This document shows positions 42,601 through 55,289 of a stretch of DNA of 64,000 bases, piece by piece. The DNA comes from Stomoxys calcitrans. Taxonomy: Eukaryota > Arthropoda > Insecta > Diptera > Muscidae. Below the pieces are notes generated by a model, which had not been told where the DNA came from, made no database searches, and saw only the letters and a program-made list of their open reading frames with translations. The stretch lies in the NCBI RefSeq assembly GCF_963082655.1, contig NC_081553.1, positions 154,419,441-154,483,440 on the forward strand, given 5' to 3'. Every line of letters starts with the position of its first letter. The first letter of the stretch is position 1. The position numbers were made by a program, and so were the translations under genes.

Positions 42601-43790
42601 ACCTAGAAAGGCTCAGAACAAATCTTGAGTAGAATTCTGCAGCTCTGTGGAGGATACATCTGGGGACTCTAGACTAAGAAAGATTCTTTCCTCGAGACCT
42701 ATTACGGTGGAGTATATTCAGAAGTCAGAGAATGTATGAACAATGTCTCGTGAGGAAACACTAGAACTACTCGTTGATACACATTTCCCGGGAAGTTCTC
42801 CAACGGACAACGTGGCGCCAGAAGAGGTTGTCGCTGGTATTCATTCGTCAGATTTTTTTAGGGAAATTGTGTTTGAGCCGAAAATCCTTTGGGCCATAAG
42901 AAGTTTAGACTCCTTTAAATCGCCAAGCCCTGATTATGTATCACCGGTTGAATTACAACTGTGTCTGATAGACTGGTTCCCTGGCTTAGGGAGATATAAT
43001 CTGCTTGTATCAGAATGTCATATATACCTGTGGGATGGAGGGACACGAAGGTCATTTCCATTCCGAAAGCAGGAAAATCCTACCACCCGAAGGCGAAAGA
43101 TTTTCGTCCTATTAATCTATCATCCTTTATGTTGAAGACTCTTGAGAGGTTGATAGAAACATATCTTAGGGTAAAGATCCCTGGAGATCGCCTGTCGCGG
43201 CAGCAGCATGCATATAGTAAATACAAATCCATTTAAACAGGCCTTCACGTCCTTTCGCTGTCAAGAAATATACAATAGTAGCATTTCTTGAAATTGAAGG
43301 TGCTTTCAATAGTGTAAAATCGACGTCAAATATGAAGGAGTTGGAGTTTCTGGGCATCAACTCTGCCGTAAGAAAGTTTATTTATAACTTACTTACTAAA
43401 AGATGCTTTACGTCTGACTTGGCATCTGTGGATCTAAAAAGATGGGTCAGCAGAGGAACATCTCAAGGAGGTGTACTGTCTCCTCTACTTTGGAATATAT
43501 ACATTATCAATATATTATTGTCTCTGGAAGAAAATGGTGTAAAAGTGGTCGCATATGCTGATGACGTGGCAATTGCGGTTAGGGGAAAGTTTTCCAACAC
43601 TCTAAGAGATATATTTCAGGAAGCTCTACGTGCAACAGCAAACTGGCCTACTGAAAGTGGTCTAGGAATAAATCCGTGCAAAACAGAAGTAGTTCTTTTC
43701 AGCAGGAGATACAAGTTGCCTGCAGTGGGACCTGTCTCCTTGTGTGAAAAGAAGAACTGCCACTTTAACCTAACCTAACCTAATTGAAAA
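42601..43790 (+). mobile_element. I/R1/LOA-group non-LTR element, RT fragment
   Basis: ORF 42743-43135 starts with the pre-RT region (REETLELLVDTHFPGSSP, RSLDSFKSPSPD). A frameshift leads to KVISIPKAGKSYHPKAKDF, RPINLSSFMLKTLERLIE (43015-43236). ORF 43332-43778 holds GTSQGGVLSPLLWNIY and the catalytic VVAYADDVAIAV. It ends in TTAACCTAACCTAACCTAA at about 43764-43783. It belongs near the LOA-type family but is a different lineage. There is no EN or RNase H. Confidence 0.7.
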
Positions 43791-44209
43791 CATTCGTCAA
43801 AACTTGGACAAAAAACTGATATCCTTCCTCCTTCTTATGGATCACAGCTCAGCATTTAGAAAGAAAAGAAGTTGTACCAATGTTCTGATTGATGTAATTA
43901 AAATCCTTGGCCAAAACTTGGATAACCTAATTTAATATTTCACAGACTGCTTGCAAACTGATATCATCATATCTGACACAAAGATCACATTCAATTTTCT
44001 GTGACAACAGTTGGTCAAACTCCATTACTGTCCTCAAAGCTCTATTCTTGGTTCTTTTTTATTCTCAATTTTTATTAATGACTTCCCTGAAGTGCATGCT
44101 ACAAGAGGAATTTAAATGTATGCAGACGACGTCCAACTATACACAAGCTGCAAGCTGCTTGACGAATATGTCGTCTTAGAGGAATATTTCGAGGAGTTAC
44201 AAACAGAAT
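43791..44209 (+). mobile_element. CR1/Jockey-like RT fragment
   Basis: Scattered frames read LISFLLLMDHSSAF, then SILGSFLFSIFINDFPE and MYADDVQLYTSCKLLDEY, the central RT motifs of a CR1/Jockey-type enzyme. Stops and indels are frequent. It is an old fragment of about 420 bp. Confidence 0.6.
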
Positions 44210-45000
44210 GACCTGTGAGGTATTTTCCTTGGATAAACGTCAATTTATTGACCCGAGAGTGACAAGGGGAGCCATTCGTCGTATCCGTGATCTCCGTGCC
44301 GCTGTAGAGCCATCGCAATTTACCGTACACGATGCGACGAATGTCATGCGTGGCGCCATGTCGCGCAAGGCGCTGGTCCCAGACGAAATCTTTACACTAA
44401 TGCTCAAGAATCTGGATTTGCCTCGAGTCGAGTACCTTAAAACTGTCCTCAGCCTGTCTGAACACTATTATAGTACCCGATGTTTGAAAGATGGGTAGTG
44501 TGATCCCGCTGCTGAAAAACGGCATCGTTAACTTGCTGTCTTTTTTTGAAATTTTGTAGCTCGGGAGATTAGATTTGGATTTAATTAGAACTTTCGAATT
44601 ACTCAGGTTGTGTTATCAATGTAATATTTGTATAGGCCTTATAGGCTTTTTATTGCAAAAAATGGTTAATAAAAATGAAATGAAAGGACTCGAGCAAGGT
44701 GAAGTCGTACAGACCGATCTGTCTTCTTTCATCAGTAGCCAAGACGCATGAGGGACCACTTCTTCCGATCCTCCCGTTGGACAATTTTCATTCGCCGAGC
44801 ATCAGCATGCATTTCGAAGGCTGCATAGGATTACAACTGCTTTACATGCCATCACCGTACACAAAAGTAGAAACAACGTTCTCAAGTCCCTTGTCGGCAG
44901 CACTTGGAGTGCTGACAAAGCAACCTTGGATTAACCACCTAATGCTTCTGGATATTATGGCTAGAAAAATTGCTGCGACTGCTGATGTGAGGCTAAGGAA
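44210..45000 (+). mobile_element. Jockey-like RT fragments with an AT-rich interruption
   Basis: ORF 44208-44498 encodes the start of an RT (TRGAIRRIRDLRAAVEPSQF, SRKALVPDEIFTLMLKNLDL). After a ~150-bp interruption (44530-44690, ending AATAAAAATGAAATGAAA, like a poly-A 3' end) the RT resumes. Pieces there are YRPICLLSSVAKT, EHQHAFRRLH and LVGSTWSADKATL. The interruption may be another element's 3' tail. Confidence 0.55.
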
Positions 45001-45129
45001 GCTTTTTATTTGGTCATGTGGCGTTTACGGACACTTTGTTACCATTGAAGGTATCTGTATCCACAATTGGCAGACTAATTTGCACAAATTTTTTCTAATC
45101 CTAATCAATTCCGCAAATTTTGCACTTAA

Positions 45130-46079
45130 CTTCTAATGTAGAACAACCGACTTGAAGTAATATTACAATTTCATTTGTCGAGTTTTCTGTACCTGAACAC
45201 TAGCTGCTGCAATTAATCTTCATTAAAAGTAAATAAAAATGAAACAAATTTAATAATTACCAATAAACAATATTTATATTTTTTACTTACCTCTGCCTTT
45301 TTGATCCATTTTGGCGTTTGCTTTTGTATTTTCATAAAACAGCTGACCTTTACAAATCATCTGTTCAAAGTTACAAATTTCTGCTGGCCAAAAAAACCCC
45401 AGCAGAAATTTGCAGCTTCTCTATTTTCTAACTTTCAAAATTTGTTTTCTCTGGCAAATAAAGTACGCGAACGACTTCCAGTTAAAATTTGCACAAATGT
45501 TTAAGTTCCCGAACAAGTGAAACACAAATTTACTTTTTATATATTTACTATTCGTGTAAACATCGTAATGGTGCTCAGCTGTTGATTGCTTGGAAGACTT
45601 CTTTTGTTTTTGTGTGAAGATTTGTTGTCTCTTTTCCTCTTAACGGAGTGTTTTTTCTCTTACGTGATTTTTGCGGGTTGTTAGGGTCAATATGTTTCAA
45701 AATGCAAATAAAACAAGTTTATTTCATCCTTTTTCGACGTTTCGTCGGCTTTTTCCGACTATTTTAAGAGTTTATTTAGTAAAATATATGTTTACATTTG
45801 CATTATTCTCTTAATTTATTAAAAAACTGGACATCACGACACATTTATAATAACTTAAATGTAAAATATTGCAGCGAAAAATTAAAAACTAATATCACAG
45901 AACTATGTTTTCACTCTAAACTATTGCAACGGAATACTGTAGCTTTGTATTATCTTTGTCCTCTTTCATGTTCATCGACTTTTTTTCTTTACTTTGATTG
46001 TCGAAAGTTCGAGAACTTTTATGACTGTAGTGATCGGTTGAAGATTCAAAATGAATGGGGTTCATCCCCCCAACCATAA
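45130..46079. other. AT-rich intergenic stretch, no gene seen
   Basis: I see no supported gene. A perfect 14-bp inverted repeat lies at 45374-45412 (CAAATTTCTGCTGG / CCAGCAGAAATTTG, 11-base spacer). The last few hundred bases may be the 5' UTR of the Jockey-type element that follows. Confidence 0.45.
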
Positions 46080-49000
46080 CGGTTTAGTGCACTAGACCCC
46101 ACTAATAAACGCCGGAAATTAGTGGCCAGCAAACGCACCAGAATCGACCTGAATGAGTTTCCATTGTTAAACGCTGCAACACCTAATTATGACAATTTAC
46201 CAAGATTTTTAGTTGCATCTGCTGTTCCCTCTGACACAACAATTGAACCTAAACTTCTGGCATCGTACAATGTATTCCAGATTGGTAGAGGCTTATCGCA
46301 CATTTGCAAAGATTACACAGATGTCAGCGAACTAAAAAGCGACGATTTACTTATTAAAACGAATAATCTTAAGACGGCCCAGAAATTCCTAAATTCAAAA
46401 TATATTGATTGTGTTCCTGTCAATATTACCCTTCATAAGACCCTCAATTCATAATTTGGAAAGATTTACTCTGACAAAATTATCAACATTCCAGAAGATG
46501 AACTTCTTGCTGAGTTAAAGAAAGACCTTCTATCTGTATCAATTGTTAGAAAATTTATGAAACGCGAGAACAACGCGTTGGTTGCTGCAGGAGCGGCTGT
46601 TGTCACTTTGGATGAAATTCATCCACACCTGAGGATGAAAATCGGGTGGCGTACAGTTGTTGCAAATGAATACATTCCCAGAATCACCGCAAAAGGGTGC
46701 AGGTCTGTGAGATCTGCGGTGCAACCTCCCAGCACGATTCCTGTGGAATCCATTTCTGTGTTAACTGTAATACCAACACTCATGCTTTTAACGATTCTTT
46801 GTGTCCTAGTTTCTTGGAGCACAAATCTCTCAACAAGATCAAGATAAACAACCGATGCGCAGCACGCGAGGCCTGGCGTATCTTTAACGATGACCCAGCT
46901 TCTCACCTTATTGAAGCACCAGGAGCGGTGCAAAACATACCAACATCTTCAATTTCAAATTCAAAACTCCCTACAAGCAACAGTACATTACACACCAAAG
47001 GAAAAGTCTCAGACGACAACTTTAGAATGGAAGTTTCCACAAATCATCCTAATTTATCAGATTCAACCTGTCACTGGAGACAGATTCACAACATACACCT
47101 TTCAATTCAGCGACATAGAGGATGGCATGTCTCAATGCACACAGGCATATCAGAAATTTCCCAACCTGAATGTGCTTATATCTCCCAACACCTTTAGAAA
47201 AACATCACCGAATTGAAAATACAACTCTTAAATACTTAATCGTATTTTTATAGCTTAAATCTCCTTTTACATAATCTTAGATTTTCAATTAGTTTTTCTT
47301 TTAATCATTTCCATTGTGGTTTTTAAAATTAACGTTACTTTATTGCAATGGAACATTCAAGGATTTTCTAACAAGTACGCTCTGGAGCTTCTAGTATCAC
47401 TGCACAGACCGGACATTATCGTGCTTCAGGAGACGCACATTACGTCGAAGGATCTTAATTTCCTCCACCTGCCTGGATTTAGAGCTTTTCATCACAATAA
47501 GGATTACACATATTCCAATTCGGTAATAGCCATATTTTTAAGTGTCAACTTGGGAGTTACTGGCCATGTAGTTTCCTCGGGAGATCTCCTTTTTCAGACT
47601 GCTAATCGGGTTTTCATACCCACTATACGCGACGAACATTTACAAGGAGTGTGAGCTCCGTATTGGTCTTGACGCCATTTGGCTGATCGGCAGTTTCGCC
47701 GAGGGACGCCATATTTTGCTTGGTGATCTCAATGCTCAGAACACGTGCTACTATAATGAGCACACGTAAAACCCTTACTGCTGTTGACGTAAGTATGAGC
47801 GATTCCTTTTAAGCGCCAAATTTAGCTTGGAATTGTCTGGTACTTCCAGAGGCCACTTCCCGATTAAGATTACGACTAATCATTCCACTGCTTGTCGGGT
47901 TTTCATACCTCGTTTTATTGAAACTAGTGCGGATTGAGCTGTTTTTCAGGCTAGGGTCCTGGCTTATTCCTCACAATATCCAGGGTCTTGTAACGTAAAC
48001 AAAGAGGCTGCGCAATTCAAGCGCCTGATAAGGAAGTCTGCTAATGTATCTTTACCTATGACTCGCAAACCCTCTCCCAGGAGCGGACCTGTCTGGTTCA
48101 ACTCGTTTATTTCAAGGCTGATTCGAGAGCGATCTAGGGCTTGGGTGAAGTTTGGGAGAGTTCGTAGCTTGGAGAATGGAATTTTTTACAGGAAAGAAAA
48201 AGGGAATGCAAAACGGCTAAAAGACGCACATGGTCGAGTTTTTTAATTCTCTCAACCCCACATTTGGATGTACGTGTTGAATTTCTCTGCCCCATCCCCA
48301 AACAGGGCAAAAATCCCGGCCTCTTGGATGGTTACAGGCCAGTCTTATTGTTACCAGTTTTTTCGAAGGTTCTTGAGAAAATTCTCGTTGCTCGTTTCTT
48401 GGTGTCTTTTTCTCGGATCCTTGCTGGAAACCAAAATGCTTTTCTACCAAGACACGGCGTTCGCATGTTGTGTCATGGACTGGAGAAGGCCCTTCGCAAT
48501 AACCTTGTGGAGGGCAGACATTCTCTTGTTATATCTTAGGACCTGGAGAAGACCTTTGACCGTGTAGTTTTATCGGGCATAATTGTCGAATTGAGTAGGT
48601 GGGGTGTTCCCAAGAGGTTACTTGTGTTGCTGTTTTCTTTCCTCTCGGACCGACGCATTGGTGAAGGTGGATGGTCACCTTTCGGATAACCTCCCGTTGG
48701 ACAATGGAATACCTCAGGGTTCTCCACTCTCGGATTTCCTGTATAATGTTTATGCACACTCAGTGGGTAGGGCGATTTTCAACGTCCCTGGTTTCGACTT
48801 TATGGGCATTTAAGCGGACAATATTTTTGCTGTCACTTCGGGCGTACCGGACGATGTGGAAACGAGCCTTTTATAGTTTAACCGAGCTGTCCAGGACTGG
48901 GCGACATCTTCGGGCGCGATTAGTACGGCCAATAAGACAGAAATCCTTCATGTATGCAGACGGAGCAGTTGTCATGCGGTCTCCATTTCCTTAGGGGACT

Positions 49001-49140
49001 ATACTGTTGCGGTGGCGAGTGAGATGAGGGTTCTTGGTATAATTTTTTCTAGGACCTTGCTATGGGATAGGCATAACAAGTTTTTGAGATCGAAGCTCTC
49101 CAAGATTAACAACCTGATGAAGTTGATCTGTTTATGCTGC
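46080..49140 (+). mobile_element. Jockey-clade non-LTR element, decayed, two ORFs
   Basis: ORF1 (46122-47210, broken) shows NLPRFLVASAVPSDTTIEP, GAAVVTLDEIHPHLRMKIGW and a zinc-knuckle region (QVCEICGATSQHDSCG, HFCVNCNTNTHAF). ORF2 starts at 47316 with LLQWNIQGFSNKYALELLV and IIVLQETHITSK (EN). RT follows from about 48060: GKNPGLLDGYRPVLLLPVFS, LSDNLPLDNGIPQGSPLSDF, ending RVLGIIFSRTLLWDRHNKF near 49090. Many frameshifts and stops. ORF1 packs element RNA and ORF2 copies it at a nicked target, but this copy is dead. Confidence 0.75.
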
Positions 49141-52127
49141 GGTGGTAGCATCAGACCGTAGCATGTTGCCTGCTACTGAAACCTCGACTGGTGGAGCGGC
49201 TGCTCCAGGCTCCACTGGCTGACTGACGACTGGTCAGCAGGGGCTTTTGACGAAGACACCTGGTTCGAGTCCGAAGGAAAAGGCCGAACCTATTCTTTAT
49301 TCACATGCCTATAATTTGCGTAGGCCATTGTCCTTCCCTGGCAAACCAACACGCTCTTTAAGAGGTTGGAGTAATAGAAGACTCATCGTTTTCAGGTTTA
49401 TTTAGAGCCTTTGTTGCGAATGATCCTAAGACTTTCACTAATAGGGAGAGAGACTCCCAAAATTGGGCTCGGGAATTCGCTGCACAGGCTACCCAAACAC
49501 TACACATCTAGATTCGGAAACTGCACCGCAGTCAGCCAAAAGGCTGCGGCCACCTGGAGAGCAGCAACAATAGTAAAATGTGTCCATGAATCTTTGCTAA
49601 CGTCGCTAGGGACAGTTTGGTGTTGGCAGTTGTCGACAAGGGAGAAGAACAGGGCTGCATACCTAGGAATAATTGAAGTGGGATAGTCAATGGACTGTCA
49701 TCAGTATACTCCGATGTCCTTGCGGAATTTTCTGTGTCACCTCCAGTTTGTGACGATGCAGGCTGGTTCGAGACCGATACCGACTAATTGCCTGCGGGGA
49801 TCAACGCTCAATTGAAATGTATTGTTGTGCGCTAAAAAAGATTGGTGGAAGATTGGTAGATTGCATGAGGCTGGTGGTGACCGGAGACATGCAGTATTCG
49901 TACTAAACTCCGGCAGACATCAACAAGTCTGAAGAGGTTGTATGCTACGGATTCAACCAGTTGAAACTGAAGGTCTATATCCCCAACCACACCGGGGAAT
50001 CAGGAAACGACTCAGCAGTTGTTGCTGAACACTTGCCTGAGGAACTATCGACCACATCGCTAAACTCTGGCGGATTACAGGAGACTGAAAATCCCTCTGC
50101 CACAATCGAGACAGGAGGGGATGGCATCGAAAAGGGAGCCGACTAGCCCTGTGTGGGTGGGTCACAAAGTTGGACTGGGCTCAAAATGTGCGCCAGTGGG
50201 GAAGTACGGCACTCAGAAAGTACTTCGACAGCAGCCGTTAGTGAAGCATCTAAGGAGAAATCATCCACACCGCAAGTGCCCATTGTCCTGAGGAAGAGTG
50301 GTTCCACAGCTTTCTCACCTGAGGAATGGTTCGTGGACTAAGAATTCTTGGGTTTAAACTTCTCAAAGGTACGGGGAATGGGAGACATAGAGCCTGTTTT
50401 CAATCTAAATGTTCTTCCGTCGTTAAGCACCGAAGATTTAGCAGTAGCCAATCTTGAAATAAACAGGTCTCATTACTGGCTGGCTTCCCTATAGTCGCCC
50501 TAAGTCGCTGGTTGAAGCCGCTTCTTTAGGGAAGAAAAGCCTCATTGTAGAAAGTGATGCTAATGCACATCACCAGATTTGGAGGAGTTCGGATGTCAAC
50601 GAAAGGGGTGAGTTGCTTATTGAATATATTGCAATCTGGCGATTTGTAAACCCACCTATATTACCAGGAACAGGCAAGAGGTACTAGATATTACCTTTGT
50701 ATCGGAAGATATAAGTGGATGAATATGCGGCTGGGAAGTGTTAGATGACCACAGCTTCTATTAGTTTCAGCCTTGGAGAAAATACTAAAGTAGTGGTCCT
50801 TCGGCTAAACAGAAGAAAGGCGGATTGGGATAAATTTCGGCACAAATTTTGCACGTCTATTCCTTTTAGACTAGAAAAGGAAATGGAAGCTACGGAGGAT
50901 ATAGATATAGTGTACCTACTACCTACCTCTAGGTGTAGGTACCTTGGCACCTGTAGTCAAGCGCACAACCAGTCGTAGGACTAACAAATGGGGCAGTGAA
51001 GGATAAACCAGAGGGATGCTCAGTTCGTCTTCAGTCTTTAAGTAAAGGTGGTGTTTCCGATTGAAATTCAGACAGCGACAGCGTTACTGAAAAAGTAATC
51101 GCAGCCAAATCGAGAAATGAAGACAGCGGGATGACGGTGGAAGAAGACCGAGAAAACAATCTAGTGCACGATGAAAGAGACTGAGGAGTATGCACCTGCA
51201 GCGCAATCAGGCGAAAGTGCTGGATTATGGAAGGGATAGAACTAATATTTTAAGCACTTCTACGGAACTGGAAAGAGAATAAGATCTCCCGAGGAGCATA
51301 ACACTGCTAAAACGCTGAAGAAGAAAACGAGCTCCGAGCTTTCAAGTACACTAAGCCAGCGCTCACGCAATGGATACTCCAGGCAATGTACTGCGAAGGG
51401 AGACAATATCGGAACAAGAACGAAGGAAGCGAAAAAGGGCAACATACCGCCCGAAGCTTTCTATATTTAGATAGCCAAAGAGCTATACAGAAGGAAGATG
51501 GCACCCCAATTTTTGGTCATCGCTACCGAAGGCAGCCACTTCAAACTAATGATGACCAGCATATCAGATGAGGATGTTAATCGAGTAAGTGGATTAAACA
51601 CCAACAAATACTGGTGGCTAAAATTATGTAAATCGAATCTCCTTTGTATATTTTTCTTTTTTACATTTTTACCTTTTTATCCTTCGAATTATGCATGTAA
51701 TATTTTTTTTTACATTTTTCCATTACAGTCAATTAAAATAATAAACCATACTTGAATGAATAACAATAAAAACGCTATATAAATTCTAGCAGTACGTAAG
51801 AGATTGAAGAATTTAAATAAACAACTACTGAAAAAAAAACGAAAATAGGGAGCACGGCCCTGAGTTTTCATGGAGGACTGTGACTTCCAGCAGGACGCCA
51901 TAGCTATCATGGAAGGGAAGGTGGTCGCTGTAAACGGTAAGAAGCCGCCCTCTTACGCCAGATTGGCAAGGAGATACAACAAAGATGAATGACATCGGTA
52001 TCGGAAGCGCATAAGATAGGATTCCACCAGATCGTCGGTCCCAAGTGGAGGATATGGCTAACGAGCGGGTTCTCGACCATGTATGCTTTGAAGAGAGTCC
52101 ACTCAAACGCATGATGAGCTACGAGTA
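49141..52127 (+). mobile_element. LOA/I-type element(s): ORF1 and endonuclease remains, target of the gypsy insertion
   Basis: 49141-50330 is ORF1-like: a start near MLPATETSTGG, then AFVANDPKTFTNRERDSQNW and SVYSDVLAEFSVSPPVCDDA. 50340-50930 is endonuclease (SLGKKSLIVESDANAHHQIW, NERGELLIEYIAIWRFVN). From about 50930 the text again matches ORF1 of the 30.8-kb copy (GTACCTTGGCACCTGTAGTC, GCGCAATCAGGCGAAAGTGC), so a second copy or rearrangement starts there. At 52128 the gypsy LTR interrupts it. Confidence 0.65.
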
Positions 52128-55100
52128 TGTAGTGGCGCTTGTGGCTGTGTTGGTTTAAATCTTTCTTTTCTTTTTTGTTCCTTTTCCGGTTTGTGGCCAG
52201 ACTGATTGTGTTATGGTGTTGGTGGCTTGGTTTGGCAAATAGATCCCTAGATTATACCTGTGATTTCGCACATTACATTTAAACGCTGTTATATCTATGC
52301 TATGCCATTGAGTCTTTATGCCCTAGGCAATGATGTTATCTCCTTTTCTCCGTGACATATTGAGTTTGTTTTGCATTGGTATATGTCGGGCCATTTCTTT
52401 TTTGTTGTAAACTTTGCTAAGAGCTTGGGAAATTCTGATGCTTTAGCGAGAGTAGAAAAGGGCCTGGCCGAGAAGCCATCTTCCTCATTTTTGGCAAGCT
52501 TTCCCAGAGTGAACAAGTGTACATAAAGCTACGATTGTTGTTTGTTGAGTCAATTTTTAATAAAACCGCTGTGATTTTTTTTTATTGAAACGTCATCCGT
52601 TTTTTTTTATGAAAACCGCTCAGTTTTCGGAACTTCTTTAATTATCCATTGTGAGTTTTTCTTATTTTTCAGGTGTCGGTAGGTCGGCATAAAGTGATTT
52701 ACTTTCATTTATTTCGAATTTTCTTTTTTTTCTGTTTTAAGGTTGGAATTTTATTCTAACTTATGTTAAATTTTCCAATTAGGGTGTTTGGATAAATTTT
52801 TGAGCCAAACTACCATTGAAATATAATTTATTTCCGGTCATTTCAATTATTGATTTGCCGCATATGAAACCCGCATTAACCATTTCCCGATTAAAAACCT
52901 ACAAAGGTAAATTAAGTTTTGTTTTTTTTTGCTTTGCTCCAATTCTAATAAGAGGTCGTGTGTTTCCCTCAGGTTTCTAACTCTCTTTGGTCGATTTGGT
53001 TTCTCTTTTGAGGCGAACGAAGTCCCTGGCTTGACTTGGAGTACCATTGCATCCCATTTACACGGAACCCATCAGTCTGTTACTCAGCGTCGTGAAATTA
53101 ACTCGTTCCTACTCCCCGCGTTGTGTCCGTGGTCAGGTGAGTGGAGAGGAAGTATTCGGGGACTGCGGCGAAGCCCTGACCGCCTTTGTGTGCTATATAA
53201 CCCCAAACAAAAAAAAAATAGTGTGTTCCTGCTCATATTCGCAGCCTTAAAAGTGACCTATTTTATAGTGCGAATTAGGAAAAAAAAAAGATCGTTGCTT
53301 TGATAGCCTGAAAACTGTAAGAACCTGAAAAAGAAAGAAATTGATTTTTTTTCCAAGCAGAAGTCTGCTTTGCATGCATGAAAATCTCATGTTATTTGTT
53401 CGTATGTGTTGTTTGATTTTGAACCGCTTCCATTTATATTCATTTTTTTTTTTTAAATCGGTTCTTTGGAGAAAAAGTAACATTTTTAACAACTTTATAG
53501 TGTCTCTAAAATTTATTTAGTTTCCAAAATTTTAAAGGGTAAAAATTACGCAGGTGGTCGAAGAAAAAAAGGATATATTTAAAACTTTAGAAAAAGTGAA
53601 ACACTAATAAAGAAAAAGGAAATCATATTAAAACATTACACCCAAAGATTACAACAACAAGTCACATAAAAGAGACAATAAATAAAACAACCAACAAATC
53701 TAGTAAGTTATAAGAACATCCACCAGTGTTGGGAAGTGCAAATAGCCCTGCCCCGCATACCCCTGCTGAAGGGCCTTTCATCGTGGGATCTAAACGACAA
53801 GTAAGTGGTTTCTTTACTCTTTTGTTTTGTTGTTGTTGTTGCTTTATTTGAAAACACCACTTGCTGTCATTAATGCTGTGGCTGCATGGACTAGTTGTGC
53901 CAATCATTTGAGCAGACCGTTAGAATATTGAAGAGCAGTGGTGGTTTCAATGAAGATTCTCTTTTATTTTCAATAAATTCAAAATATATTTCTTTGGTCA
54001 CAAATTCAGCTGCAATAAATTTCAAATAGATCAAAATAATTAGAACATTTTATAAATCCTGGTAAAAGGACTCGAAAATAACATTCACGTAGGCGTTCAA
54101 GGGTTTTTTTTCCTTTTGTGTATGCCTTGTTATTTTCTCCTTACAGCTTTAGAGGCATTGAAACATATAGCAAGCTCTTGGCTGCAGTTTAATATGCTCA
54201 CTTGTTTTTGAATGGTGGTCCCTTACTCTCAGTACATAAATGCATAGCCGTACAAACGTGAATGTTGTTTTTGTTGTTTTCCCTATGGTAAACCAGTTGA
54301 TGTGACCAAAAGAATCGTTTTACTTTTTCATTTGTTGTTGTAATTATTGCATTGGGTTTTATGTTTTGAAATTATGACACAATTTTAAGCAGCAAATAAG
54401 ACCAAACAGAGAATAACACTAATACATTTGCAATTTCACCTGTCCGTCCGGAAACAGGTCATTGAACTTCGATCATTTTGCTTTGCGTTTTTTTTTTATT
54501 TGCTTTTGCTTTCTTATGCATATTGAACATATGCGCATTAACATTTTTGTTTAACATTTCAGTCGATCGTAACAGACCCCTACGAACAAACCTCTGTCAC
54601 TGTTAATCATTTCGTTTTAAATTTTAGCCATATAGTTAACAACAGCAGTTAAGCAAGTTATTTTGATTTGTTTGTTTTTTTATCTTTTTTGTGTTTTTTA
54701 TTATTATCTTTTGTATATATATATATAAGGGTTTAAAAAAAATGTTTGTGAATTTAAAATGAATATGTTTGTTTTTGAATTAATATCGGTTACAATGTCG
54801 AATAAAATCATGAAATCGATAGATATGTGGTAAGCAATTTCTTTATGTTTGATTCCTGAAGGCACCGCAGTAGCGTAGAGGGGAGGTTTTGGTTATGGGT
54901 TACCAGGGATATATTGGTGGATACCAGGTAACATGGATGGGTGGGCATAGACTTTTCAGGTTGCTACAACTATAACCTGAATACAATAGGCTCTGCGAAA
55001 TCGACTTTCTTCTTTCTCTTTTCTACTTCTTGCGTTGCTATTTCGTCCCCATCTTAGCTTAACTTGCACGCTTTATAGACAATTCTTTTCAAAGTTTTAT

Positions 55101-55258
55101 GGTAGCGTTTTCGAGCTTGACAATGGCAAGATCCCATACCCACCGACGAGCAATAAGGCCGAGCCGAATAAGCGTGCCAATGCCAACTTGTCTGCTCATT
55201 GACTTGATCAACATTTACTGGCTTTTCAAGAAATTGAAATTGACCGTTGTATGCTACA
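52128..55258 (+). repeat. Gypsy 5' LTR, ~3.1 kb
   Basis: Starts TGTAGTGGCGCTTG where the right copy also starts, and ends TATGCTACA, giving inverted ends TGTAG/CTACA. The right end is inferred from this and the primer site 13 bases on. It contains a TATA box at 53194, T-rich tracts and small ORFs repeated in both LTRs. Length is far above usual gypsy LTRs (a few hundred bp to ~1.5 kb). Confidence 0.8.
53194..53200 (+). promoter_or_regulatory. Candidate TATA box of the gypsy 5' LTR
   Basis: TATATAA in the context GTGTGCTATATAACCCC, in an otherwise GC-richer block, with an A tract and AGTGTGTTC about 25-30 bases later where transcription could start. An identical copy lies at 62418-62424 in the 3' LTR. 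Confidence 0.55.
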
Positions 55259-55271
55259 TATATAAAATTTT

Positions 55272-55289
55272 TGGCGCCCAACGTGGGGC
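55272..55289 (+). promoter_or_regulatory. Primer binding site, tRNA-Lys
   Basis: TGGCGCCCAACGTGGGGC is complementary to the 3' end of insect tRNA-Lys(CUU) including CCA (recalled). It starts 13 bases after the inferred LTR end. Confidence 0.85.

Noticed and set aside
44208..44498. Stand-alone 96-aa gene
   Set aside because: The sequence is the start of a Jockey-like reverse transcriptase, continued after an interruption at 44690, so it is part of a mobile element.
52929..53303. 124-aa ORF, repeated exactly at 62153-62527
   Set aside because: The repetition is only because both gypsy LTRs carry it. Its sequence is low in information and overlaps the TATA region, so I do not call it a gene.
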